From the NCBI RefSeq assembly GCF_037154015.1, contig NZ_JBANRL010000001.1:1984001-2048000 (forward strand): a stretch of DNA of 64,000 nucleotides, read 5' to 3'. Each line of letters starts with the position of its first letter. Positions within the stretch are counted from its first letter, which is position 1. Positions 7,678 to 16,670 of the stretch are shown here, one piece after another. The position numbers and the translations under genes were made by a program. The notes beneath the pieces are model-generated. The model searched no databases, had not been told where the DNA came from, and was given only the letters and a program-made list of their open reading frames with translations. The DNA is from Altererythrobacter aquiaggeris. GTDB lineage: Bacteria; Pseudomonadota; Alphaproteobacteria; Sphingomonadales; Sphingomonadaceae.

Positions 7678-9048
7678 ATGAGCACACGTTCAGTTTCAGA
7701 TAGCAACGATCCTGTGATCGAATCCCGCGACCAGCTGGTTGCCCCGATGCAAGCGGGCGAAAAACCGGTTGAAGCATGGCGGATCGGTACCGAGCACGAG
7801 AAGCTGGTTTATCAGGTCGGGGATTTCCACGCGCCGTCCTATGACGAGCCTGGCGGAATCCATGACCTGCTGATGGCGCTGACCGAGTTTGGCTGGACCC
7901 CGGTGGAGGAAGACGGGAAAGTCATCGCCATGGCGGGATCGGACGGTACGGTCAGCCTCGAGCCTGCAGGCCAACTGGAATTGTCCGGCGCACCGCTCGA
8001 AACGCTGCATGAGACCTGCAACGAAACCGGGCGCCATTTGCAACAGGTCAAGGCCATTGGCGAGCGTTGCGGTGTCGGATTTCTGGGCCTGGGGATGTGG
8101 CCTGACAAGACGCGGGCGGAGCTGCCGGTTATGCCCAAGGGCCGCTATGCAATCATGATGCGGCATATGCCCAAAGTGGGCGATCTCGGGCTCGACATGA
8201 TGCTGCGCACCTGCACTATCCAGGTCAATCTCGATTATTCGTCCGAAGCCGACATGGTAAAGAAATTTCGCACCGGGCTGGCATTGCAGCCATTGGCCAC
8301 CGCACTGTTTGCCAATTCGCCGTTTACCGAAGGCAAGCCGAATGGATTCCTTAGCTATCGCAGCCATATCTGGTCCGATACCGATCCGCACCGCACCGGA
8401 ATGGTGCCATTCGTATTCGACGACGATTTCGGATATGAACGCTATGTCGATTATATGCTCGACGTGCCGATGTATTTCGTTGTGCGCGACGGGAAATATA
8501 TCGATGCCGCGGGACAAAGCTTCCGCGATTTTCTGAAGGGCGAATTGCCCGCGCTGCCCGGCCAGAAACCGACCCAGAGTGACTGGTGGGATCATTTGTC
8601 CACCGCCTTTCCCGAAGTGCGTCTGAAAAGCTTTCTGGAAATGCGAGGCGCTGATGGCGGTCCATGGAACCGTATTTGCGCATTGCCGGCCTTGTGGACC
8701 GGATTGTTGTATGATCAGGGCGCGCTGGATGCCGCGTGGGATCTGGTCAAGGACTGGAGCATGGAAGAACGCGAAGCGCTGCGAACCGCAGTACCGAAAC
8801 TGGCACTGGATGCGCCCGTCCCCGGCGGCGGAACACTGGCAGATATCGGCAAGGAAGCGCTGGCGATTGCGCGGCAGGGTTTATCCTCGCGCGGCAAACT
8901 GGGAACCAGCGGAGACAATGAAACGGGTTTTCTGGACACGCTGGACGAAATTGTCGCATCGGGCAAAGTACCCGCCCAGCGCCTGCTGGATATGTATCAC
9001 GGCGAATGGAACGGTGATATAAAACAGGTCTATAAGCATAGTTTTTGA
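7678..9048 (+). CDS. gshA: glutamate-cysteine ligase (plant/alphaproteobacterial type)
   Basis: 456 residues from the ATG at 7678; a TTG two codons earlier is possible. The sequence follows the GCS2 class found in plants and alphaproteobacteria rather than the enterobacterial GshA: WRIGTEHEKLVYQ early on (Glu-binding), DGTVSLEPAGQLELSG near residue 90 (metal-binding glutamates), and RYAIMMRHMPKVGDLG around residue 160. It joins glutamate and cysteine with ATP, the committed step of glutathione synthesis. It sits 51 bases after rsmE in the same direction and is likely co-transcribed with it. The end region (LLDMYHGEWNGDIKQVYKH) matches the family and the length is normal. Confidence 0.95.
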   Translation: MSTRSVSDSNDPVIESRDQLVAPMQAGEKPVEAWRIGTEHEKLVYQVGDFHAPSYDEPGGIHDLLMALTEFGWTPVEEDGKVIAMAGSDGTVSLEPAGQLELSGAPLETLHETCNETGRHLQQVKAIGERCGVGFLGLGMWPDKTRAELPVMPKGRYAIMMRHMPKVGDLGLDMMLRTCTIQVNLDYSSEADMVKKFRTGLALQPLATALFANSPFTEGKPNGFLSYRSHIWSDTDPHRTGMVPFVFDDDFGYERYVDYMLDVPMYFVVRDGKYIDAAGQSFRDFLKGELPALPGQKPTQSDWWDHLSTAFPEVRLKSFLEMRGADGGPWNRICALPALWTGLLYDQGALDAAWDLVKDWSMEEREALRTAVPKLALDAPVPGGGTLADIGKEALAIARQGLSSRGKLGTSGDNETGFLDTLDEIVASGKVPAQRLLDMYHGEWNGDIKQVYKHSF

Positions 9049-9084
9049 TCGCAGCAAAGCGCTGCAAAGGCGGGAGAAATCGTG

Positions 9085-9384
9085 ATGATAATCGTAATGG
9101 GATATATCGGTCTGCCCGCTGCCGAACAGGACAAAGCGATGGAGGCGATTTCCGCGCTCGTTTCTGCCACGCGTCAGGAAGTGGGCTGCATCAGCTATTC
9201 CTTCGCGCGCGATCTACTCGACCCTGATATTGTCCGTATATCCGAAGAATGGGCTTCCGAGGATGCGCTAAAGGCGCATGGCCAGCAGCCGCACATGGCC
9301 GAATTCGGTAAGGTTGCAGCCACTCTGGGAATAACTGCGCGCGCGCTCAACCGCTATGTTGCGGGGGACGGCGTGCCGATCTGA
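9085..9384 (+). CDS. antibiotic biosynthesis monooxygenase (ABM)-type dimeric alpha-beta barrel protein
   Basis: 99 residues from the ATG at 9085, with GGGAGA about 7 bases upstream; a GTG one codon earlier is also possible. The pattern is that of YgiN-like quinol monooxygenases: an N-terminal strand (IIVMGYIGLP), a helix, EVGCISYSFARDLLDPDIV, then ISEEWASEDALKAHGQQPHM with the conserved His of the family, ending in a strand. These cofactor-free or heme-binding barrels act on quinols, heme or polyketides; the substrate here is unknown. The TGA stop abuts the TGA of the convergent gene (TGATCA), leaving no spacer. Confidence 0.82.
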   Translation: MIIVMGYIGLPAAEQDKAMEAISALVSATRQEVGCISYSFARDLLDPDIVRISEEWASEDALKAHGQQPHMAEFGKVAATLGITARALNRYVAGDGVPI

Positions 9385-10746
9385 TCATTCGGCCGGTTCG
9401 GCAGCGCGCGTCACAAACCGGCGCGGGATTACCAGCCGCCCGATTCTGCGCATATTTCGCGTAATCAGCCCGTGCTGCGCCATCCAGTCGTAATACTCAC
9501 GGTATTTCGGATCTTCGCCCAGCAAATGGGCCTCCTCCGTGCGGGCGCGCCAATAATAGATCGCGCTCACCACGCCAAGAAAAAAGGTGTTGCGGATGAC
9601 ATCCACGATATTGCCGCTGGTGACCATGAAAGGCATTGTCGAACACCACCAGAACAGATTTTTCGAAAGATATGCCGGGTGGCGTGTAAACCGGTATGGT
9701 CCGTTGGTCAGGACGCCGCGATATGTCAGATTTGAAAACCGGATGCCGAAAATGGCGGTCGCCCAAGCGTAAATCACAGTGAGGGCGACCAGCAGAGCGG
9801 CCCAGATCCACAACAGCAGTGTGTTACCGGCAAACCAGTGGGCCCAGTCCGCCGTATTCACTTCATAAGCGATGATCCCCTGCCCTGCCATTACGGCAAA
9901 CACGAACGGCGGATAACATATCAGCGCTGCAACCCAGCCCGAAAGAAACGGATTGCCGCTACGGATATGCGCGTCGAGCGGGCGAAGCGTCAGCAGGTAT
10001 CCCACCGTTCCGATCTGCACGTCGATAAGAAACAGCAACTCGAACAGGAGTACTCCGAAGCTGACTGGATCACCGACAATCGAGGCGGCATCCGCTGTAA
10101 CCACCGAATACCAGCCGCCGGGCAAAATCGAAACCATGAATGCACCGAAGAACCCTTTGATAATCCACGAACGCCAATGGCATTTTACCTGGTCCCAATC
10201 GAATGGCTCCCGCCCCATCAGCATCGCCCCGAAATGCCAGGTATGGTCGCGGGGATTTATCATCACCCGGTCAATCCAGATCACATAGGGTACCGAAAGG
10301 ACAATCAGGGGTAGCGCTGCAAATCCAATGACTTCCATCGCAAACAGATACTGGCCGGACCAGTACCACCTGCCAAGACAATATGCCGCGCCGATGATCG
10401 CCCACGTGGCCCAAAGGCCGGCAATTTTCGTGGCCGACACTTTGGCTATCGACGCGAGCGAGCGCGGATTGTCCCAGTCGATACCGGTCGAGGCGCGGCG
10501 GTGGACCTTGTCATGGAATATCGACCACAAGACCATCGGGCCGCCCGAAAACGCCAGTGCCAGCAGCGCGGCGTAGGGCCCCGATAGCAGTTGGTGCCGC
10601 CCGGGAAGTTCCAAAAATGCTGCAATAGCAGGATAGTTGCGGCAAAAAAGCAACCAGACAAGGAAGCCCAACAGCCCCGTGAGGCCGACATAGCCAGACA
10701 CGTCGCTAATTGGCGGACGGGAGGCAACTTGAGCGCGATTTTCCAT
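9385..10746 (-). CDS. polytopic membrane protein with C-terminal isoprenylcysteine methyltransferase-like domain
   Basis: 453 residues with around ten hydrophobic segments. Only the last 130 or so residues are recognisable: GPYRFTRHPAYLSKNLFWW followed by RARTEEAHLLGEDPKYREYY matches the ICMT/PEMT-like methyltransferase fold (NnrU and phospholipid methyltransferase relatives), where the His-Pro and the Glu-rich end form the SAM pocket. The N-terminal 300 residues are extra membrane helices without a known motif, so this is an extended form of the family. Substrate unknown; a lipid or a membrane-bound thiol or amine is plausible (inference). It follows bamB after about 50 bases on the same strand and may share its transcript. 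Confidence 0.7.
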   Translation of the reverse strand: MENRAQVASRPPISDVSGYVGLTGLLGFLVWLLFCRNYPAIAAFLELPGRHQLLSGPYAALLALAFSGGPMVLWSIFHDKVHRRASTGIDWDNPRSLASIAKVSATKIAGLWATWAIIGAAYCLGRWYWSGQYLFAMEVIGFAALPLIVLSVPYVIWIDRVMINPRDHTWHFGAMLMGREPFDWDQVKCHWRSWIIKGFFGAFMVSILPGGWYSVVTADAASIVGDPVSFGVLLFELLFLIDVQIGTVGYLLTLRPLDAHIRSGNPFLSGWVAALICYPPFVFAVMAGQGIIAYEVNTADWAHWFAGNTLLLWIWAALLVALTVIYAWATAIFGIRFSNLTYRGVLTNGPYRFTRHPAYLSKNLFWWCSTMPFMVTSGNIVDVIRNTFFLGVVSAIYYWRARTEEAHLLGEDPKYREYYDWMAQHGLITRNMRRIGRLVIPRRFVTRAAEPAE

Positions 10747-10796
10747 CGCGCATGTCTTAGGGAAAAATGGTTAAAGCCTAAGTAAGCCTGCGCAGA

Positions 10797-12143
10797 TCAG
10801 CGAAATGCGTGAATTTTACCGCCTTCGTCCAGAATATACAGAGTGCCGCCGGCGACAATCGGCGGCAACGACACTGCATCGTTCAATTCGGCAAATTCAG
10901 CCACCGCGCCCGACGCCGCATCGACCGAGACAACGAGACCGCGCGAATTTGCAAGCCACAGCTTCCCGCCAGCCAAAGCCGGTCCGACCCACGAAATGCG
11001 GCCTTTCTTGTCTTTCTCGTCCTTGAACTGCTGCAATTGGGTGAGCCAGCGGATCTTGCCGCTGGAACGCGCGATTGCGAGCAATTCGGCCTTGTCGGTC
11101 AGCGCGAATATCCAGTCGCCAGCGATTGCCGGGGTGGAAATGCCGGCAACGTTAAGTTCCCAGATGCGTTGTCCGGTCACCAGTTCATACGCCGCCATCC
11201 TGCCGCCCTGGCCAAGCGCATACACCCTGCCCTGATCGATGATCGGATCGGCATCGATATCGGTTAACGAACCTACCTGTGTGGAAATTGATGTCCGTGA
11301 CAGCGCATCGGACCAAAGCACGCGGCCATTTTCATATCGGTGCGCGACCAGCTCGCCCGAACTGTAACCGGCAATGACGGTCCCTTGCGCTGCAGCAGGA
11401 GCGGCCACGCCAAATACGCCCGCCTGACCTTGCGACCCTGAATCCTGCCATTCGATATTGCCGTCGGATGCCTTGAGCGCGATAATCTGGTTTGTCTGCG
11501 TCATCACATATACGGAATTGAACGCCACTGTCGGTGCCCCGCGCAGCGGTCCCGCCGGCTTGGCGGCCCATATTTGCGTGCCGTCATTGGCATTAAGGGC
11601 AACAACCCCGCCCACTCCGTTGGTGGCATATACCCGACCGCCGTCGTAGCTGACGCCGCCACCAAACGCAGCAGCTTCAAGATCGCTGGCAATCTCCATC
11701 TGGTGGGTCCAGCGCTTCGCACCCGTGGCTGCATCAAAAGCGTGCACCCTGCCGTCAGTATCGACCGCGAATGCGGCGCCCCCGCCGACAACCGGTGCGC
11801 CGGCCAGACGGCGGCGTTCGTTGCCACCGGTGATTTGCGCTGTCCATATGGCGGAAGGCGCCGCCGCCAGTGACAGATGCCCGTATGATTTTGCCGCATT
11901 GCCGCCCGGCTGGCTGAAATCGGTGTTGGTCTGCGCAGGGGGAAGAACCACCGCCAGGCCGGCGAGCGCCGGATCAATTGCGGCGCCATTTTCAATTCGC
12001 GACAGGATCGGCGTTCTGTTGCCGATGGTCGGAGTAGTCTTGGGGTCTTTCTTGCCGACAATGCCGCAGCCCGTGACAGCGAATGCAAGCGTGAGCGCGG
12101 CTGTGGCCTGCGCTAATGTTTTGACAGCTTTACGGCTAATCAT
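10797..12143 (-). CDS. bamB: outer membrane assembly lipoprotein BamB (PQQ-like beta-propeller)
   Basis: 448 residues from the ATG at 12143, which has AAGGAAT 5 bases upstream; the longer frame upstream lacks a signal sequence. The N-terminus is a lipoprotein signal (ISRKAVKTLAQ.. then ALTLAFAVTGC), with the lipidated Cys near residue 27. The rest consists of repeated propeller blades of the PQQ type (for example VHAFDAATGAKRWTHQME, VYATNGVGGVVALNANDG, VYALGQGGRMAAYELVTG). BamB helps the BamA complex insert beta-barrel proteins into the outer membrane. It follows a YfgM-like gene, the usual alphaproteobacterial partner, but the GTPase gene der that normally comes next is absent. Confidence 0.92.
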   Translation of the reverse strand: MISRKAVKTLAQATAALTLAFAVTGCGIVGKKDPKTTPTIGNRTPILSRIENGAAIDPALAGLAVVLPPAQTNTDFSQPGGNAAKSYGHLSLAAAPSAIWTAQITGGNERRRLAGAPVVGGGAAFAVDTDGRVHAFDAATGAKRWTHQMEIASDLEAAAFGGGVSYDGGRVYATNGVGGVVALNANDGTQIWAAKPAGPLRGAPTVAFNSVYVMTQTNQIIALKASDGNIEWQDSGSQGQAGVFGVAAPAAAQGTVIAGYSSGELVAHRYENGRVLWSDALSRTSISTQVGSLTDIDADPIIDQGRVYALGQGGRMAAYELVTGQRIWELNVAGISTPAIAGDWIFALTDKAELLAIARSSGKIRWLTQLQQFKDEKDKKGRISWVGPALAGGKLWLANSRGLVVSVDAASGAVAEFAELNDAVSLPPIVAGGTLYILDEGGKIHAFR

Positions 12144-12168
12144 ACGATATTCCTTAGAAAGTTCCGGC

Positions 12169-12954
12169 TCAGGATTCAGGCTGCGGGGCGACAGGGACTG
12201 CCGCACCCCCGGCATTATCCAGTACATCATCAACATCGTCGATCGCATCTACGCCCAGCAGACCCGCCAGTTGCCGCGCCCGGCTGCGGATAGTATCAGG
12301 CACGGTTTCATCGCGCGCCATCGAAGCAAACAAAGTGCCCGCCTCGGCATTTTGGCCCTGCTCCATATAGGCAATGGCGAGCAACTCACCCGCGCTCCCG
12401 AAAAACGGGGCGCCCGGTACAGCCAGCGGTCGCAGTTTTGCAACAATGTCTGCCGGCTTCATCGCATCGAAATTACTGGCGACTTCGCGAATGCGCGCAA
12501 TCGATCGATAGGCTTCGGGGGCATCTTCGTCATTCGCCACAGCGGCAAACAATTTGACGGCCTCAGCCTTTTTGCCCTGCTCGAGCGCAAGGCTCGCGCT
12601 TAGCATTTGAGCTGCGGATTTGGTTGCCCCCGAACCGTCAGCGATTAGTGGCTGCAATGCATCATTACCGCTTTGCAAATTGCGCGCCTCGATCTGGTCG
12701 AGCGCCTGCACCAGCTGTTCGCTGCGCTTTTCGTCATTGCCCGCGCGCTGTCCTTGCCAGAACAGATAGCCGGCAAACGCCGCCAGGCCGAGCACCAGCA
12801 GGGCTATTGCAGGCGCGCCATAGCGTTTGGCCGCAGTGGCATATTGGTCCTGCCTGACAGCATCATCGACTTCGCGCAGCAACACATCTTCCGATGCTGC
12901 CTGCTTCTCAGCCAGTTTTTCTTCGCGGGATTTAGTTTCTGGTTTCTTGGCCAC
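12169..12954 (-). CDS. YfgM-like tetratricopeptide-type membrane protein
   Basis: 261 residues: a charged cytosolic head (MAKKPETKSREEKLAEKQAA), one membrane helix near residues 47-67 (APAIALLVLGLAAFAGYLFW), then a periplasmic helical repeat region (LQSGNDALQPLIADGSGAT, LEQGKKAEAVKLFAAVAND, and others). This is the layout of YfgM, the ancillary subunit of the Sec translocon that hands secreted proteins to periplasmic chaperones. It lies 25 bases upstream of bamB on the same strand, so secretion and outer membrane insertion functions are co-expressed. The acidic tail (DAIDDVDDVLDNAG) is not part of the core fold. Sequence similarity within this family is low, so I give no symbol. Confidence 0.8.
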   Translation of the reverse strand: MAKKPETKSREEKLAEKQAASEDVLLREVDDAVRQDQYATAAKRYGAPAIALLVLGLAAFAGYLFWQGQRAGNDEKRSEQLVQALDQIEARNLQSGNDALQPLIADGSGATKSAAQMLSASLALEQGKKAEAVKLFAAVANDEDAPEAYRSIARIREVASNFDAMKPADIVAKLRPLAVPGAPFFGSAGELLAIAYMEQGQNAEAGTLFASMARDETVPDTIRSRARQLAGLLGVDAIDDVDDVLDNAGGAAVPVAPQPES

Positions 12955-13077
12955 GCGGCGCTTTCCGATTGGTCTTAAGGGATTGGCGGCTGTTTAGCCT
13001 ATGGTAGGCGCGATGCAATGCGCGATTGCCTGAGTGTCCCCGGTAGCGTGAACAGGCAATTAAGCGTTACAGCCACG

Positions 13078-14232
13078 TTATACAGCCAATCCGGTAATGC
13101 CCAACCAGCGACCGTATAATCTGCCATAAGCGCGAATCATTTCCTTCTCGTCGAAAGACTCCCGTGCCCTGGCCTGGTTTGCCGCCCCGATCGTTTTGCG
13201 CAGCCCGGTATCTTCCGCCAGCGCGAACAGGCTTTGCGACAGGTCCGCATCGCTTCCGGCTGGAGTGATGAAGCGTTTGTTTTCAGCGGACACAATCTGC
13301 CTGACATCGCCGACATCCGGGGATGCAACGGGTAAACCCGCTGCCATCGCCTCGACCACCGAGAGCGGGAACTGCTCGCTATCGGATGACAGTGCAAAAA
13401 TGTCGAACAGGCCGGCGGCGATTGACGGGTCACTGATAAAACCGGGCAAATGCACCCGGTGCGAAACACCCAGCGCATCGGCGGCATCCCTGATTGCCTG
13501 TCTTTCCGGCCCTTCCCCGACAATGACGAGTTGCCAATTGGCGGGAAGCGGCGCGAATGCGCGGACGAGCCGGGGCAGGTTTTTTACCTCTCTCAAGCCC
13601 GCAACGGTGCCCACCCAAAACTCGCCCTTGCGTTTCACAACCCCGCGAATCGCGTCCACCCGCGGCCTTTTCGTATATTCACCGGTCGCGATACCATTGG
13701 GGATGCGGGTGACGCGGCCAATGGGTTGCTGCCAGTCAGTCAGCGCAATTGCCTCCAACCGTTCTGACGGAACCACCAGTGTCGCGGTTCTGCCCAAGGC
13801 GATCCGGCGAAACCACGTTCGCGTCAGCTTCAATTTATCCATCTCGTCGGCATTAAATCCGTCTTCGTGGTGAACCAGCGGGGGTAGCGCCATGCTTTCT
13901 GCGAAAAGCGTATGCGCCAGAACGGCATCCATTGCCCCCCAATTATAGGTCAGCACAAGATCGTACGCTTTCATGGCTTTTGCCATTTTGAGCAACCGGC
14001 CCGGTAGCGGCTTGCCTTTCAATGGCGGGAAATCGGCGGGGTAATCAACCCGGATCGCCCGATCGATCCGCTGGGCCGCCTCAAAATGGTCAGGCTCCCC
14101 CGAAACGAGCGAATGGTTCAATTTGCGGCCAAAAGCGTTCATCAGCCGGACTGCCCGCAACTCCTTGCCGCCGGCGTTGAATGTGGAATGGAGATGGAGA
14201 ACACGCGGCACGCTATCGCCGGTCGGGCTCAC
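13078..14232 (-). CDS. GT4-family glycosyltransferase
   Basis: 384 residues starting at a GTG (14232) that overlaps the stop of the upstream hydrolase (GTGA). The N-terminal half (RVLHLHSTFNAGGKELRAVR) has the glycine loop of GT-B enzymes. The C-terminal half contains EFWVGTVAGLREVKNLPRLV, WQLVIVGEGPERQAI and SSDSEQFPLSVVEAMAAGLP, where the E-..-P-L-..-E pattern is the GT4 nucleotide-sugar site. Donor and acceptor are unknown. The overlap with an alpha/beta hydrolase gene is probably only a transcriptional arrangement. It is not linked to the transferase pair at the left edge of the window. Confidence 0.87.
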   Translation of the reverse strand: MSPTGDSVPRVLHLHSTFNAGGKELRAVRLMNAFGRKLNHSLVSGEPDHFEAAQRIDRAIRVDYPADFPPLKGKPLPGRLLKMAKAMKAYDLVLTYNWGAMDAVLAHTLFAESMALPPLVHHEDGFNADEMDKLKLTRTWFRRIALGRTATLVVPSERLEAIALTDWQQPIGRVTRIPNGIATGEYTKRPRVDAIRGVVKRKGEFWVGTVAGLREVKNLPRLVRAFAPLPANWQLVIVGEGPERQAIRDAADALGVSHRVHLPGFISDPSIAAGLFDIFALSSDSEQFPLSVVEAMAAGLPVASPDVGDVRQIVSAENKRFITPAGSDADLSQSLFALAEDTGLRKTIGAANQARARESFDEKEMIRAYGRLYGRWLGITGLAV

Positions 14233-15092
14233 CGCACACGCTCTAGCAGACGATCAATCGCTGCGACCGACGCCGGCTCATCCAGAAACGGTGCATGGCC
14301 AACGCGCGGCACGGTAACGCAGTCGGCGTCCGCGATACGGCGGCACATATCCTCGAAGGTTTGCTGCGAGAACAAGTCGGACAATTCGCCGCGCAGGATT
14401 GTAACCGGCCGCCCGGACAACGCTTCATAAGCGGGCCAGAGGTCTGGCGGAGCAGCGTTGCTCTTGTCGGCAGCGATCGGCTCGGCGATTTTCATGTCAT
14501 AATCAAAAGCAATCCTGCCATTGCTGCCGACGCACATGTTTCGCTTCGCCATTGTGAGCCAGTCATTGATGTCGAAATCAGGAAACAGGTCGCCCTGCCC
14601 GACTCCCAATGCGCGCGCAGCATGCATCCAAGTCTCGAAGCTGCGGCCTTGTCCCACATAACCACTGATGCGCGCCAACCCTGCCGGATCAAGCTCCGGT
14701 CCGATATCGTTGAGCAGGACCCCCGCCAGCCTGGACGGGTCCATCGCCGCCAGCAGCATCGTCATCAATCCGCCCAGCGACGTGCCGATAGATACGAATT
14801 TTGTAATCCGTTCCTGTTCCAGCAGCGCCAAAAGATCACTCACATAGGTCACCGGATTGTAAGTCGCGCTGTCTTTGGCATAATCGCTTTCGGCGCGGCC
14901 GCGATTATCGACGCAGATTACTCGCCAGTCGCCCGAAATACGATCGGCTAGGTCGGCGAAGTCACGCGCATTGCGTGTCAGACCGGGCAAGCAGATGACC
15001 GGCGGCCTGTCTTCCCGGCCAGGATAATCACGGAAATGCAGCTTCAGCCCGTCGGGACTTGTCCAGAAACCGTCGGTATATTTTTGATCCAT
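14229..15092 (-). CDS. alpha/beta-fold hydrolase
   Basis: 287 residues with the full catalytic set: the oxyanion segment VICLPGLTRNARDF, the nucleophile elbow SIGTSLGGLMTM (Ser near residue 103), the acid in RGELSDLFSQ (Asp near residue 240) and the His in PRVGHAPFLDEP near 265. Many enzymes with this pattern hydrolyse esters, lactones or C-C bonds; the N-terminus GLKLHFRDYPG resembles ester and dienelactone-type hydrolases. The substrate cannot be named. It is the first gene of a two-gene unit with the downstream glycosyltransferase and is divergent from selO. Confidence 0.85.
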   Translation of the reverse strand: MDQKYTDGFWTSPDGLKLHFRDYPGREDRPPVICLPGLTRNARDFADLADRISGDWRVICVDNRGRAESDYAKDSATYNPVTYVSDLLALLEQERITKFVSIGTSLGGLMTMLLAAMDPSRLAGVLLNDIGPELDPAGLARISGYVGQGRSFETWMHAARALGVGQGDLFPDFDINDWLTMAKRNMCVGSNGRIAFDYDMKIAEPIAADKSNAAPPDLWPAYEALSGRPVTILRGELSDLFSQQTFEDMCRRIADADCVTVPRVGHAPFLDEPASVAAIDRLLERVR

Positions 15093-15163
15093 CGCTAGGC
15101 CTACATCCCTGTTGCGCTTGACGCGGCTTGCTTAGTGCGCTGCTTGGCCCCACTTATCGCCTT

Positions 15164-16561
15164 ATGCCCTGCGAACCGCAAGCCGCCGATTATATCCCTG
15201 ACCCGGCAATTTCAGAAATTTCCGATTGGCTCGCCGATCCGGTGAAAGCTGCAGTATTTCCAGAGACGCGGCTGCGGTTCCGCAACCGGCGGTGGGACAA
15301 GGCGGTCGGTCTGGGAGATTTTTCCGACGAACAATTTGTCAGGCATTTCGGTTGCTTCGAACCACTTGAACAGAATCTACCCGAACCGCTTGCCATGCGT
15401 TATCACGGCCATCAGTTCCGCACATACAATCCCGACATCGGCGATGGGCGCGGCTTCCTGTTCGGGCAGCTGCGCGATGGATCAGGCCGTCTGCTCGATC
15501 TTGGAACCAAGGGATCAGGAACCACGCCTTACAGCCGGACCGCGGACGGGCGTCTTACTCTCAAGGGCGGCGTGCGCGAAATTCTTGCTACCGAAATGCT
15601 TGAGGCATTGGGTGTAAATACCTCCAAAACACTTGCAATTATCGAAACCGGTGAAGAATTGGAACGCGGCGACGAACCTTCGCCAACACGCTCTGCAGTT
15701 ATGACGCGGCTGAGCCACGGACATATCAGGATCGGCAGCTTTCAGCGCCTTTTCGTGCTGCAGGAAGAAAATCATCTGCGCGAATTGATCAGCTATTGCG
15801 TCAAGCAATACCCCGGCTCTCTGCCGCCAGCCGAATCTGCCGGCGGAGATGAACCCGCGATAATCTTGCTGCATCAGGTCGTTGAACGCATGGCCGATCT
15901 GGCGGCAGCTTATATGGTGGCCGGTTTTGTTCACGGCGTCCTCAATACCGATAATATGAATATCAGCGGTGAAAGTTTCGATTACGGGCCGTGGCGCTGG
16001 CTGCCAAGTTGGAACCCCGGCTTTACCGCGGCATATTTCGATCAAACCGGGCTGTATTCGTTTGCGCGCCAGCCCGAGGCCATTCATTGGAACTGCGGCC
16101 AGTTGGCAATTGCTTTCAGCCAGGTTGCGCCGCGCGACGGATTGGCGATGGCTCTGCAGCGGTTTGGCCCGCTTTACCAGGCAGCGATGGGCCGCCGATG
16201 GATCTGGCGGCTGGGTCTGATATCGCGGGGCGCCACAAACGACGCAACGGTCCTCGAAGCATCGGAACAGACCATGCGCGAAAGCCGTATCGGACCTGAC
16301 GAGTTTTTCTTCCGGCACCGCGGCGGCCGCGATGCGGCAGGAGCTCTGGCCCGAGCAATAGCCGGTTATGAAGCTGTCAGCGATACGCATGATTACTGGT
16401 CTGGCGGAGCGCCGCAATCCATGCTGATCGACGAGGTTGAAACAATCTGGAGCGCAATTGCGGATCGGGACGACTGGGGTCCGCTAAATGCCAAGGTGGA
16501 GGCGGTACGCGCCATGGGATACGCGATGGGCGATAGCCCCGCACTGTCAACTAGAGAATAA
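15164..16561 (+). CDS. selO: protein adenylyltransferase SelO (YdiU/UPF0061 family)
   Basis: 465 residues from the ATG at 15164; a TTG at 15128 would add 12 residues, and neither start has a clear ribosome site. Family landmarks are intact: the HGHQFRTYNPDIGDGRG stretch, the glycine-rich GTKGSGTTPYSR with the nucleotide-binding Lys, the RLTLKGGVREILATEML segment, and the active-site HGVLNTDNMNISGESFDYGP that supplies the catalytic Asn and Asp. SelO is a pseudokinase that transfers AMP to hydroxyl side chains of proteins, linked to redox homeostasis. No C-terminal selenocysteine or Cys-rich tail is seen. It is divergent from the hydrolase gene at 15092. Confidence 0.93.
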   Translation: MPCEPQAADYIPDPAISEISDWLADPVKAAVFPETRLRFRNRRWDKAVGLGDFSDEQFVRHFGCFEPLEQNLPEPLAMRYHGHQFRTYNPDIGDGRGFLFGQLRDGSGRLLDLGTKGSGTTPYSRTADGRLTLKGGVREILATEMLEALGVNTSKTLAIIETGEELERGDEPSPTRSAVMTRLSHGHIRIGSFQRLFVLQEENHLRELISYCVKQYPGSLPPAESAGGDEPAIILLHQVVERMADLAAAYMVAGFVHGVLNTDNMNISGESFDYGPWRWLPSWNPGFTAAYFDQTGLYSFARQPEAIHWNCGQLAIAFSQVAPRDGLAMALQRFGPLYQAAMGRRWIWRLGLISRGATNDATVLEASEQTMRESRIGPDEFFFRHRGGRDAAGALARAIAGYEAVSDTHDYWSGGAPQSMLIDEVETIWSAIADRDDWGPLNAKVEAVRAMGYAMGDSPALSTRE

Positions 16562-16670
16562 TTCCAGCGCATTTATCGCCGCCGCACTGGTGAAATACCT
16601 TTACCATCGCTATCAGCCTTTGACGAAGTCTCTGTTGCGAAATTTTCCAACCCGTAGGGCGTATCTTTAG

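Noticed and set aside
15128-15163. TTG at 15128 as the start of selO
   Set aside because: No ribosome site supports it, and the ATG at 15164 lies just before the sequence expected at the family's N-terminus; kept only as an alternative.
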